Positions 13,354 to 20,492 of a stretch of 20,492 nt of DNA are shown one piece after another. Position 1 is the first letter of the stretch; each line of letters begins with the position of its first letter. Below the pieces are notes generated by a model. That model ran no database searches. It was given only the letters and a program-made list of their open reading frames with translations, and was not told the origin of the DNA. The DNA is from Candidatus Krumholzibacteriia bacterium (GTDB taxonomy: Bacteria; Krumholzibacteriota; Krumholzibacteriia; LZORAL124-64-63): the NCBI GenBank assembly GCA_028718575.1, contig JAQULN010000002.1, forward strand, positions 1 through 20,492, read 5' to 3'. The position numbers and the translations under genes are program-made.

Positions 13354-16041
13354 ATGCCGCAAATAACCGTCAACGGCCGAGTCGTCGAAGCGAAACAGGG
13401 GGAAACGATCCTCAGCGCGCTCGATCGCGAGGGGATCCGAGTGCCCACCCTGTGTCATGTGAAGGGGCTGGAGCCTCGCGGCGCCTGCCGCGTCTGCCTC
13501 GTCGAGGTAGAGGGGTTCCGTGGTCTGGTTCCCTCATGCTCCTACCCGGTATCGGACGGGATGAAGATCCATACCCATTCGGAGCGCGCGCTCGAGGCTC
13601 GGCGCACGATCGTCGAGCTCCTGCTGGCGGACCATCCCGACGATTGCCTCTACTGCCAGAAGAGCTACGATTGTGAGCTTCGGTCGCTCGCCGAAAGCCT
13701 GGGCATCCACCAGCGGCGATTCCGGAACACGAGCGAGCCGCATAAGCTCGACCTCTCGAACAGTTTCATCGTCCGCGACGAGGCGAAGTGCATCCTGTGC
13801 GGCCGCTGCGTCGCGGTGTGCAACTCCGTCGTGGTGAACGAAGTACTGAACTTCGGCAACCGCGGCGCCAAGGCCAAGATCATCTGCGACACCGATGTGC
13901 CGATGGGGCTCTCGACTTGCGTCATGTGCGGCGCGTGCGTTCAGGCCTGTCCGGTCGGCGCGCTCACCGAAAAGAAAGCCATGACGAAGGGGCGCAGCAA
14001 CGAGACCCGCGTGGTCCGCACGACCTGTCCCTACTGCGGTGTCGGCTGTCAGCTCAACGTGCAACTGAATGGCGAGGATCTGGTCCGCGTCACCGGCGTC
14101 GAGAATGCGGAGCCCAACCGGGGCTCACTCTGCGTGAAGGGCCGGTTCGGGTACGATTTCCCGTATGCCAAGGATCGCCTCACCACCCCACTCATCAGGG
14201 AAAACGGGGAGTTGCGGCCGGCCTCCTGGGACGAGGCCCTCGACCTGGTCGCCTCCAAGCTGAAGCAGATCATCGCCGAGTCCGGCCCGAAAGCCATCGG
14301 GGGGGTGAGTTGCGCGCGAAGCACGAACGAGGACAACTACTCCATGCAGAAGCTGTTCAGGGCGGTGCTCAAATCACCGAACCTGGACCATTGCGCGCGG
14401 ACCTGACACGCTCCCACGGTCGCCGGTCTGGCGACCTCCTTCGGCTCCGGCGCGATGACGAACTCCTTCCGCGAGTTCTCCAAGGCGAAGGCCTTGTTGT
14501 GCATCGGTACGAACATGACCGAGGCGCATCCGGTCGCCTCCTACTTCGTCAAGCAAGCGGTCGAGAACGGCGCGACGCTCATCGTCGTTGACCCGCGGCG
14601 GCACGCGCTGGCGGACTTCGCGCAAATCCACGCCCAGATCAAGGTCGGTTCGGACATCGCGTTCCTGAACGGGCTCATGCGCGTCCTCGTCGAAGAAGAC
14701 CTCTACGACAAGCCTTACGTTTCCGAGAACTGCGAAGGCTTCGAGGAACTGAAGGCGAAGGTCATGGAGATGCCGCTCGAGGAGGCGGCCAAGATCAGCG
14801 GCGTCGAAGTCGATCTCATCCAGCGCATCGCCCGCACCCTGGCGACCGCCAAGCCAGCCATGGCCTGCTACACGCTCGGGATCACCGAGCACACGTGCGG
14901 CAAGAACAACGTCATGTCCGTCGCCAACCTCCAGATGCTCCTCGGCAACGTCGGCGTGGAGTTCGGCGGCGTCAACCCACTGCGTGGTCAGAACAACGTG
15001 CAGGGCGCTTGCGACATGGGCGCGCTGCCGAACGTCTTCCCTGGGTATCAGCGCGTCACTGATCCGGCGGTGATCCAGAAGTTCGAGAAGGCGTGGGGCG
15101 TGACCGGCCTGCCCGCCGAGGTTGGCCTGACGATCCCGGAGATCATGGACGGTCTGCCAACCAAGCAGATCCGGGCCTTCTACATCTACGGCGAGAACCT
15201 CGCCACCACGGAGCCCAACATCTCCCACGTGGAGAAGAGCCTGACCGCGGCCGAGTTCATCGTCTGCCAGGACATCTTCCTGAATGAGACGACGCGGTTC
15301 GCGCACGTCGTCCTGCCGGCCGCCGCCTGGGGCGAAGACGAGGGCACGTTCACGAGCAGCGAGCGCCGGGTCAACCGGGTGCGCAAGTTCAAGACCCCGC
15401 CCGGTGACGCCAAGCCGAGCTGGTGGATCTTCAAGGAGCTCGCCGCCCGCTTCGCCCAGGAGTGGCCGTCGATCAGCGGCCAGGAGCTATGGGACAACGA
15501 GATCTCGGTGCTCGCGCCGGCCCTCGGCGGCATCAAGTACGCGCGCATCGAGCAGGACGGACTCCAGTGGCCCTGCCCGAACGAGGAGCACCCGGGGACC
15601 GGCTTCATGCATCGCGGCGGCAAGTTCTCCCGCGGCAAGGGGCTCTTCACCGCGGTGTCGTGGACGCCGCCCGCGGAGGTCGCGGACGACGAGTTCCCCT
15701 TGGTCCTGTCGACCGGCCGCCGGCTGTTCCACTACCACACGCGGACCCAAACGGGTCGGTCCGGCCTGGACCAGGTCCTGTCGGAAGAGCTCGCCGACAT
15801 CTCGCCGGCGGACGCGCAGGAGCACGGCGTCGTCGACGGGCAGATGATCGTCCTCGAATCGCGGCGCGGTCGGGTCAACATCCGTGCCCGGGTCAGCGAT
15901 CGTATCCCCAAGGGGCTGGTGTGGGCATCGTTCCACTTCCTGGAGGGGAACGCCAACTGGCTGACGAACAACGTGTTCGATCCGACGACCAAAACCGCCG
16001 AGTACAAGGCCTGCGCCGTGAGGATCCGGAAGGCCAGTTGA
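13354..16041 (+). CDS. fdhA: Selenocysteine-containing formate dehydrogenase catalytic subunit (Mo/W-bisPGD)
   Basis: 895 residues when TGA 14404-14406 is read as selenocysteine (residue 351); both halves are in one frame. The product would interconvert formate and CO2 in the cytoplasm. Domain order: [2Fe-2S] ferredoxin (C34, C45, C48, C62), His-Cys [4Fe-4S] (H94, C98, C101, C107), two [4Fe-4S] sets (C146/149/152/156 and C189/192/195/199), then the Mo-enzyme domain with its own [4Fe-4S] (C225, C228, C232, C260). Around residue 351 the sequence is CART-Sec-HAPTVAGL, equivalent to E. coli FdhF CARV-Sec-HGPSVAGL, with the conserved His next to Sec. The C-terminus is the MopB cofactor-binding domain (STGRRLFHYHTRTQTGRSG). 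The ferredoxin-rich N-terminus is that of NAD-linked enzymes such as FdsA, so the NuoEF protein is the natural partner. The stop overlaps the FmdE start (TGATG). No signal peptide is seen. Confidence 0.95.
14404..14436 (+). promoter_or_regulatory. Selenocysteine codon and SECIS hairpin within fdhA
   Basis: TGA at 14404-14406 is followed by 11 nt and then GGTCGCC (14418-14424), loop GGTCT (14425-14429) and GGCGACC (14430-14436), a perfect 7-bp stem. Bacterial SECIS elements lie directly after the UGA and carry a GGU-containing apical loop bound by SelB. The E. coli fdhF element has the same GGUCU loop at a similar distance. SelA, SelB, SelC and SelD are not in the window and must be elsewhere in the genome. 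Confidence 0.9.
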
Positions 16042-16664
16042 TGGAACGGATCTGCGGCCACACCTACGACGAGTTCCTGGAGCTGGCTAGGCGTTTCCAC
16101 GGCTATCCGGCTCCAGGGCTGGTCGCCGGCGGATTCATGGTTGATCTGGCTCTTCACAATCTGCCGTCCGGCATCCTGTTCGACGCGATCGCCGAGACCG
16201 ACTCGTGCCTGCCGGACGCCATCCAGATGCTCACTCCCTGTACGGTGGGCAACGGGTGGCTCAAGGTCCTGGATCTCGGACGCTACGCGATCTGCCTCTA
16301 CGACAAGTACGAAGGCTCGGGAGTCCGTGTCTTCGCCGACCCCGCGCGTTTCGAGCGGTGGCCGGAAGTGAAGACGTGGCTCCTGAAACTGAAGCCCAAG
16401 TCCGAGCAGGACAGCGCGTTGCTCTTGGACCAGCTACGAGAGGCGGGCGGTGATCTGTTCGGCGTCACGCCGGTGAGGATCCGCCAGCATCTGCTGGCGA
16501 AACGGAGCAAGGGCTCGATCACCCTGTGCCCCGCGTGCGGGGAACCGTTTCCTGCGCGGGACGGCGCGCGTTGTCGCGGCTGCGGTGACGAGACCCCGTA
16601 CGAGACGAAACCCGCGGGCGCGCCGGACGCGGTCCGGCTGCCCACAACATCCGAGCGAACATAG
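16041..16664 (+). CDS. FmdE-family protein with C-terminal zinc finger
   Basis: 207 residues; the ATG overlaps the fdhA stop by one base (TGATG), so translation is probably coupled. The FmdE domain (formylmethanofuran dehydrogenase subunit E family) is seen in ARRFHGYPAPGLVAGGFMVD (usual form 'FHGHxxPGLxxG'), then ETDSCLPDAIQMLTPCTVGN and GWLKVLDLGRYAICLYD. The C-terminus is a four-Cys zinc finger, C163/C166 and C178/C181. Family members often sit beside molybdenum or tungsten formate dehydrogenases in bacteria that lack methanofuran, so a role in cofactor handling or enzyme assembly is inferred; the biochemical activity is not known from sequence. In GYPAPG the 'H-x-C' positions of many FmdE proteins are replaced (no Cys), which may alter metal binding. 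Confidence 0.85.
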   Translation: MERICGHTYDEFLELARRFHGYPAPGLVAGGFMVDLALHNLPSGILFDAIAETDSCLPDAIQMLTPCTVGNGWLKVLDLGRYAICLYDKYEGSGVRVFADPARFERWPEVKTWLLKLKPKSEQDSALLLDQLREAGGDLFGVTPVRIRQHLLAKRSKGSITLCPACGEPFPARDGARCRGCGDETPYETKPAGAPDAVRLPTTSERT

Positions 16665-16693
16665 CGGCCAATCGGGCTGCAAGGAGAACCGAA

Positions 16694-17398
16694 GTGGACA
16701 CTCCGCTGACCACCACTGAAAACCGCACGTTCTGCGGGCGGAATATCGCCTTGGCAGTGCTCGTGCTCGGCTCCCTGTGGGGCGTCGCCGAGGTCGTGCT
16801 CAACGACGCCGTCAAGGCCGCGGATCTTCCCTTCCGGGCCGGAATCCTTACCGGCGCCGGCATGCTCACCATGGGCATCCTGCTCGGCTATGCCCGGCGG
16901 CCGCTCGCGATCATCGCCGTGCCGCTGATCGCCGTGGTGATCAAGCAGCTGGTCGTGCCGCTCGTCGGCGCCCCCGTTGCCTGCAAGGCGAACTCCTGCA
17001 TCGCGGTCCTGCTCGAGGGTTCGGTCCTCGCGGGTGTCGTGATGCTTTCGCGGCGCTTCGTCGGCCGGAAGCTTTCGGCGCGCGTCGCGGCCGGCGGCGG
17101 TTCCGGCCTGCTCGCCGCGGTGCCGTTCTACTTCATCGGGCTCGCGGTCGCGCCGTGCAACTACCTCATGTCGTTCAGTCGTGCCGGCGGCTTCACGGAC
17201 TTCATGATCCAGGAGGGTCTGATCTGGGCCGCCTTCTCCGCCGTGCTCTTCCCGCTCGGTTTCGCCCTCGGCGCCCGCGCCCGTGCGCCGCTCGCGGTGA
17301 TGGAGCTCCGCCGGCCCCTGGCGTTCCGCGCCACTGCGATCGGCGTCGCCGCCTGCTGCTGGGTCATAGCGTCGCTGGCGATCCTCGCCGGGGCCTAG
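16694..17398 (+). CDS. Integral membrane protein of unknown function in the formate dehydrogenase cluster
   Basis: 234 residues from GTG 16694, with AAGGAG 8 nt upstream. About six hydrophobic segments are visible: IALAVLVLGSLWGVAEVVL, RAGILTGAGMLTMGILLGY, LAIIAVPLIAVVIKQLVVP, CIAVLLEGSVLAGVVML, GSGLLAAVPFYFIGLAVA and a pair near the C-terminus. The opening 'LWGxxEVVL...LPFRxGxLTGxGM' and the conserved small residues give it the look of a core transport or S-component-like protein, but no family could be assigned. It follows the FmdE gene by 29 bp and ends 25 bp before the convergent NTPase gene. Transport of molybdate, tungstate or formate would suit the neighbourhood but nothing in the sequence proves it. 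Confidence 0.7.
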   Translation: MDTPLTTTENRTFCGRNIALAVLVLGSLWGVAEVVLNDAVKAADLPFRAGILTGAGMLTMGILLGYARRPLAIIAVPLIAVVIKQLVVPLVGAPVACKANSCIAVLLEGSVLAGVVMLSRRFVGRKLSARVAAGGGSGLLAAVPFYFIGLAVAPCNYLMSFSRAGGFTDFMIQEGLIWAAFSAVLFPLGFALGARARAPLAVMELRRPLAFRATAIGVAACCWVIASLAILAGA

Positions 17399-17423
17399 TC
17401 CGTCCGCTCGAAACGCGAGACCG

Positions 17424-17981
17424 TCAGTCTGCCGTGTCGATGATCATCGACCGGACAGCCTCGACGGTCTCCGCGTTCCGGCCGGTCTCGAAACGGATCG
17501 GAATCACCTGCGCCTGGGGCGATAGCCACTGCCGGACCCGGTCGGCGAGCGCCTCCCGCACGACGAGCAGGACCACGGGCGCACACTCGAGCGCCCGCGC
17601 GAGCGCGGCGGCGTGGCCGCGACCGTCCAGTTCGAGCCAGCCCACCTCGTCGATGACGACGAGATCCGCGCCCGGGCGCACCTCGTTCCGCGCCGTCGCG
17701 AAGGCCGCCTCGTCGAAGCGCCATCCGGTCCCGCCCTCCCCGCGCCACGCCATCCGCTGGCGCGTCCCGGACGACAAACCCACGAGTTCGTAGCCGACCT
17801 TTCGTCCCTCCTCTTCGAACACGCCCCGTTGCACGAAGCCGCCGATCGTCAGCCCCGACGTCGTCAACGATTCGACCAGCACCTCGAGGAACGCGCTCTT
17901 GCCCGAGAAGACGGGTCCGACGAACAGGATCGCGCGCGGTTCGTTCACGGCTTCGCTCCGTTCCGCTCGTCGAAGCCTCAT
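17424..17981 (-). CDS. THEP1-like nucleoside-triphosphatase (NTPase_1/DUF265 family)
   Basis: 185 residues from ATG 17981, which overlaps the fdhD stop in the string ATGA (4 nt), a sign of translational coupling; an in-frame GTG at residue 12 is an alternative start. It is a P-loop NTPase: AILFVGPVFSGKSAFLEVL holds Walker A (G22 to S29), followed by GLTIGGFVQRGVFEEEGRKV, which matches the 'v.GF.t.E.R..G.R.Gy.l' strand of THEP1, and a Walker B stretch DLVVIDEVGWLELDG near residue 110. These proteins hydrolyse NTPs in vitro and resemble kinases or chaperone-like GTPases. Genomic linkage with FdhD, FmdE and Sec-formate dehydrogenase suggests a cofactor or metal insertion role, as for MobB-type proteins, but that is inference. 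Confidence 0.8.
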   Translation of the reverse strand: MRLRRAERSEAVNEPRAILFVGPVFSGKSAFLEVLVESLTTSGLTIGGFVQRGVFEEEGRKVGYELVGLSSGTRQRMAWRGEGGTGWRFDEAAFATARNEVRPGADLVVIDEVGWLELDGRGHAAALARALECAPVVLLVVREALADRVRQWLSPQAQVIPIRFETGRNAETVEAVRSMIIDTAD

Positions 17982-18742
17982 CCAGCCGCCTCGGTTCCCC
18001 GGATCCGCCCCGGATGCGTGTAGACCACCATCTTCGCGCCGCGTGCGAAGCCGACAACGGTCAAGCCGGTCCGCTCCGCGACCGTTACGGCCAGGGTCGT
18101 GGTCGCGGCCCGCGAGACGATGATGGGAATGCCGGCGACCAGGGACTTCCTGACCATCTCGGACGAGATTCGCCCGGAGATGACGAGATGCGTGCGAGAC
18201 AGGTCGAGACCGCGGCGCGCCCCGCATCCGACGACGCGGTCGAGCGCGTTGTGGCGTCCGATGTCCTCCGCCAAGGCGACCACCTGCCGACCGTCCAGCA
18301 GGGCCACGACGTGGACGCCGCCCGTGAGGGCATGGAGCGCGGAGTCGAACACCGCCGCGATCGCGGCGCGGATATCGTCGGTGGTGATCGTGTAGTCCGA
18401 CGAGAGCCGCGGCAGCGTCTCCGTGTCGATGCCCGACCTGCTCCGGCCGCCGCCGGTGAAGATCGTCACTCGATGGCTCTCCACCGCGACGGGATTGGTC
18501 GTGACGACGTCCAGCCGGTTCTGCTCGATCCGGATCGACTCGATCTCGTCGACGCCGGCGATGATCTGCTCGGTCAACAGATAGCCGATGACGAAGTCCT
18601 CGAGATCCACCGGGCTCATCATCGCCGTCATCGCCTGCCGCCCGTTGACGAAGAGCGCCATCGGCACTTCCTCGATCACCTCGTGGAAGTCGCGCGTCGC
18701 GGCGGTACCGTCGACCTTGAGGCAGGGAATCCTCTTGTACAT
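17978..18742 (-). CDS. fdhD: FdhD family formate dehydrogenase maturation protein, lacking the CxxC motif
   Basis: 254 residues; GGGAG lies just before the ATG at 18742. Family blocks are clear: EVPMALFVNGRQAMTAMMSP, LEDFVIGYLLTEQII, ALAEDIGRHNALDRVVG, ISGRISSEMVRKSL, SRAATTTLAVTVAERTGLTVV and a 'VVYTHP' end. E. coli FdhD passes sulfur from IscS to the molybdenum cofactor through Cys121 and Cys124 in TGCGVCG. Here the equivalent loop reads IFTGGGRSRSGIDTE with no Cys, and a further Cys of E. coli FdhD (in TGCTHA) is Gly (TGGVHV). The only cysteines are at residue 7 and in VVGCGARR. It may bind and deliver cofactor without sulfur transfer, or use another donor. It heads a two-gene minus-strand operon with the NTPase, converging on the formate dehydrogenase cluster. 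Repeat copy B supplies a promoter-like motif 130 bp upstream. Confidence 0.88.
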   Translation of the reverse strand: MYKRIPCLKVDGTAATRDFHEVIEEVPMALFVNGRQAMTAMMSPVDLEDFVIGYLLTEQIIAGVDEIESIRIEQNRLDVVTTNPVAVESHRVTIFTGGGRSRSGIDTETLPRLSSDYTITTDDIRAAIAAVFDSALHALTGGVHVVALLDGRQVVALAEDIGRHNALDRVVGCGARRGLDLSRTHLVISGRISSEMVRKSLVAGIPIIVSRAATTTLAVTVAERTGLTVVGFARGAKMVVYTHPGRIRGTEAAG

Positions 18743-18807
18743 GGTCTCCCGTCCGGAAGAGTGGCTCCGTGGATGAGAAGAACGATCGCGGCGTCCCGCC
18801 TCTCGGG

Positions 18808-18903
18808 GGACAGGAATTCCAACCGCTTGGTCCCGCCTCCCGACGCGCCGGATCGCGCGTGATTAGGGGACATTGTACCACTCCGATTATCCTGTTCCAA
18901 GTC
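18808..18903 (-). repeat. Dispersed repeat, copy B (full length, 96 bp)
   Basis: The reverse complement aligns to copy A (5368-5463) without gaps (78 of 96 positions by my count). Read on the minus strand it starts GACTTGGAAC and ends GGTTGGAATTCCTGTCC. The block from 18864 down to 18808 (57 bp) has only 6 differences from copy A, while the promoter-like block before it has 12 in 39. Its upstream edge coincides with the broken 3' end of the erythromycin-esterase-like gene; its downstream edge is 65 bp from the fdhD start. Confidence 0.75.
18872..18900 (-). promoter_or_regulatory. Predicted sigma70-type promoter inside repeat copy B, upstream of fdhD
   Basis: On the minus strand: TTGGAA (18900-18895), 17-bp spacer, TACAAT (18877-18872). 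The predicted transcript starts near 18865 and has a leader of about 120 nt before fdhD, similar to the length of the leader from copy A. It is the best promoter candidate for the fdhD-NTPase pair. Confidence 0.5.
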
Positions 18904-20265
18904 GACGGCGGCCCCGGACCGTGGCCGCAGAACCTCTTCGAGGCTATCGGGACGCCGCCGCCGCACGAACCGCCAGTCGTTGCTCCGGAAAGTGCCGACT
19001 CTGCCGCTCGAACCGAGGAGCCCGATTGCGAAGAACTCCGGACCATACCGATCCTTGACGATCCGGCCCAGATTGGTGTCGATCGGCGTCCAGCCGTACT
19101 TCAATCAGTACTCGAAATTTCCCAGCAGATCGCTACTCGCCAGGCGATGCTCTTCCGGTCTCGTCCAGAGGTGCGCATTATGGGCCCAGATGATGAGCTT
19201 TCGGTCCGGCACAACGGTCTCCCGGAACTCCTCTACGCGCTGCGCCATGAAGCGATCGCGGGCGATGTAGCGCTCGCGTCCCGTCAGGGTCTGACCCCGC
19301 AGATCCTCAGCCAAGCCCTCGGCGACCATGCCGGCGATCGTCAGCTTGAGCGTCTCGTTAGGAGACCTGCCACCGGTCCCCGCTGCCTGGCGAAACGCAC
19401 CGGCAAGCCCCTCGTAGTATGCAGTCCCCGCCACCACCGCCGGATTGTCGGCATCGCAGCGACGCTGACGCTTCAGGATCTCTACCCAGGCGCCGCGCTC
19501 CGGGTCGTCGTCGTCCGATTGGCCGCCAAGTAGTATCGCCGCCTCCTGCATCAGCTGGTCGGCGCCGGCGAAGTTGTACTTGAAATGCTGACGATCGATT
19601 CCGAAGACGCGGAGCGGTCGTTCCGTCGCGTAGGTGGAGAGGATGTACGTGAAGAGCTCTTCCATCTCCTCGGTCTGCCAGCACTTGAACAACCCGTCGA
19701 CTCCGCGCCTCGCCTCGCCTTCGCGCACCATGTCCTCGCAAGCGAAGAAAAGCGGAGCGATCGAACTCTCGAACAGCAGCACGTCGAAACCATCGTGCTC
19801 GTGCAAGTGACGGATGATCGACGTTTTGGCGGTCGTGTACTCCGACGTCCAGTGGTAACTCTCGCCGAGGCCGACGATACGGCTCGCACCCAGCGAGGAG
19901 TCGAGCGATGCCAGGAACGCCGGATCCATCTCCTTCAGATCGGCCGTTGCCACGGCCCGTTGCTCCAGCGTCGCTCGGATCCGCGGGTCGGCCTTGCCGA
20001 CGAACCAGGTATCGAACGGCACCAGCGGCAAGACCACCACCCAGACGACGGCCACCGTCGCGAGGAAGCACCCGCCCGCCTGCAGGAACGCCTTGGCAGA
20101 CGGGCCGGACGCCGAAAACGACCGGACAACTGCCACACCGGAACCTGCACAGGCCACCAGCGCCACAATCGCCGTGAGCACGCTGCCAAGGTAACGCTCA
20201 CCCCCGCGACCGACTACCGACAGCAAAAGCCCCAAGGCGATCCCTATCCAGAGAATCCTTTTCAT
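18904..20265 (-). pseudogene. Erythromycin-esterase-like membrane protein, in-frame TGA and cut-off C-terminus
   Basis: From ATG 20265, which overlaps the upstream gene's stop (TGATG), 386 codons run to TGA at 19107-19105; the same frame then continues for 67 codons up to repeat copy B. Three N-terminal membrane segments (the last near GCFLATVAVVWVVVLPLVP) precede an erythromycin-esterase/succinoglycan-type domain: RIVGLGESYHWTSEY (catalytic His), LLFESS, GIDRQH and LIIWAHNAHLW. After the stop, LKYGWTPIDTNLGRIVK and YGPEFFAIGLLG are clearly the continuation of this domain ('L...YG..Y.AIG'). The extreme C-terminus is replaced by the repeat. The intact family has Ere-type hydrolases and many members of unknown substrate. 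The protein ending at the TGA might still fold. A sequencing error at the stop is possible. An alternative upstream start at 20298 would add residues in the overlap with the preceding gene. Confidence 0.75.
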
Positions 20266-20492
20266 CACGTCGTCGCTTTCGCAGAATCCGCTTCCCATCG
20301 ATAGACGACCTTACCGAAGCGCTCCGGGTCCGTATAGGTCCGACGCAGGAATGCGGCCTCTTCGCCCGCGGCGTACACGGAATCGACGATCGGCGCCAGC
20401 GCACCCTGCCGCCGCCGACCACCGTCGAAAGCCCCCGAACACCCCCCGAGGCCCCTCTGGAGTCCCGATTCCCACCCCCACCAGGCCCACCG
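20265..20492 (-). CDS. C-terminal part of an unidentified protein (cut by window edge)
   Basis: A frame open from the right edge for 75 codons ends at TGA 20267-20265, whose A is the first base of the next gene's ATG (TGATG), the usual coupling of co-transcribed genes. The last residues, LAPIVDSVYAAGEEAAFLRR and TYTDPERFGKVVYRWEADSA, are balanced in composition and look coding, unlike the other two frames, which are arginine- and serine-rich. No family was recognised. The start lies outside the window. Confidence 0.5.
   Translation of the reverse strand, partial: RWAWWGWESGLQRGLGGCSGAFDGGRRRQGALAPIVDSVYAAGEEAAFLRRTYTDPERFGKVVYRWEADSAKATT

Noticed and set aside
18676..18863. Coding continuation of the esterase-like protein through repeat copy B
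   Set aside because: The same peptide-like stretch (ARSGASGGGT) appears from the repeat at 5368-5463 in an unrelated context, so it is repeat sequence and not part of the enzyme.
19085..19110. TGA in the erythromycin-esterase-like gene as a second selenocysteine site
   Set aside because: The bases after it can form only a 4-bp stem (CGGC/GCCG) with loop TGGAC, lacking the GGT loop seen in fdhA, and the residue is not at a catalytic position. A nonsense mutation or error is simpler.

Overview
This looks like chromosomal DNA from an uncultured, GC-rich bacterium. Two secreted-protein fragments carry the 'NPFNP...TT' C-terminal domain (FlgD/T9SS-like) that is common in the FCB group and neighbouring candidate phyla such as Eisenbacteria, Krumholzibacteriota and Latescibacterota. 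The phylum cannot be fixed from this window. No tRNA, rRNA, CRISPR array or replication origin was seen.

Positions 1 to about 10,470 are a mosaic of accessory genes, many of them broken. From the left: the tail of an IS3-family element that truncates a surface protein (125-1009); a small sorting-domain protein (1025-1591); an integrase remnant (1887-2180); an intact ABC exporter (2227-4011) beside the C-terminal half of a C10 (streptopain-like) peptidase; an IS91-family transposase remnant (4563-5207); a glycine-zipper exported protein (5539-6159); a polytopic membrane protein broken by an amber codon and a frameshift (6430 to about 7934); scraps of secreted proteins and of a nucleotidyltransferase; an intact lipoprotein with a predicted beta-propeller (8784-9977); and a second IS91 scrap. 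The first 1.9 kb is visibly less GC-rich than the rest.

Positions 10,483-18,742 are a formate dehydrogenase locus and the functional heart of the window. On the plus strand are a fused NuoE-NuoF NAD(P)H/flavin subunit, a stand-alone CheY-like receiver, a ferritin-like di-iron protein, a 895-residue molybdenum/tungsten formate dehydrogenase catalytic subunit, an FmdE-family protein and a membrane protein. Converging from the minus strand are FdhD and a THEP1-like NTPase that overlap by 4 nt. The catalytic subunit is interrupted by an in-frame TGA at 14404-14406. This is almost certainly selenocysteine: the context matches the Sec site of E. coli FdhF, and a perfect 7-bp hairpin with a GGTCT loop begins 11 nt downstream. 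Together the genes suggest a soluble NAD(P)-linked formate dehydrogenase or CO2 reductase with its maturation genes. Two parts are unusual: the NuoE domain has lost two of its four [2Fe-2S] ligands, and FdhD has no cysteine at its sulfur-transfer loop.

A dispersed repeat links the two halves. Two 96-bp copies (5368-5463 plus, 18808-18903 minus) align without gaps, and a 32-bp partial copy lies at 10029-10060 (minus). Each sits directly upstream of a gene, points toward it and contains a promoter-like -35/17-bp/-10 pair. Two of the three (10029-10060 and 18808-18903) also abut the broken end of another gene. The repeat may be a mobile-element end that supplies a promoter, or a shared promoter/leader. 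The right end carries an erythromycin-esterase-like gene with an in-frame TGA and a cut-off 3' end, then the C-terminal part of an unidentified gene.
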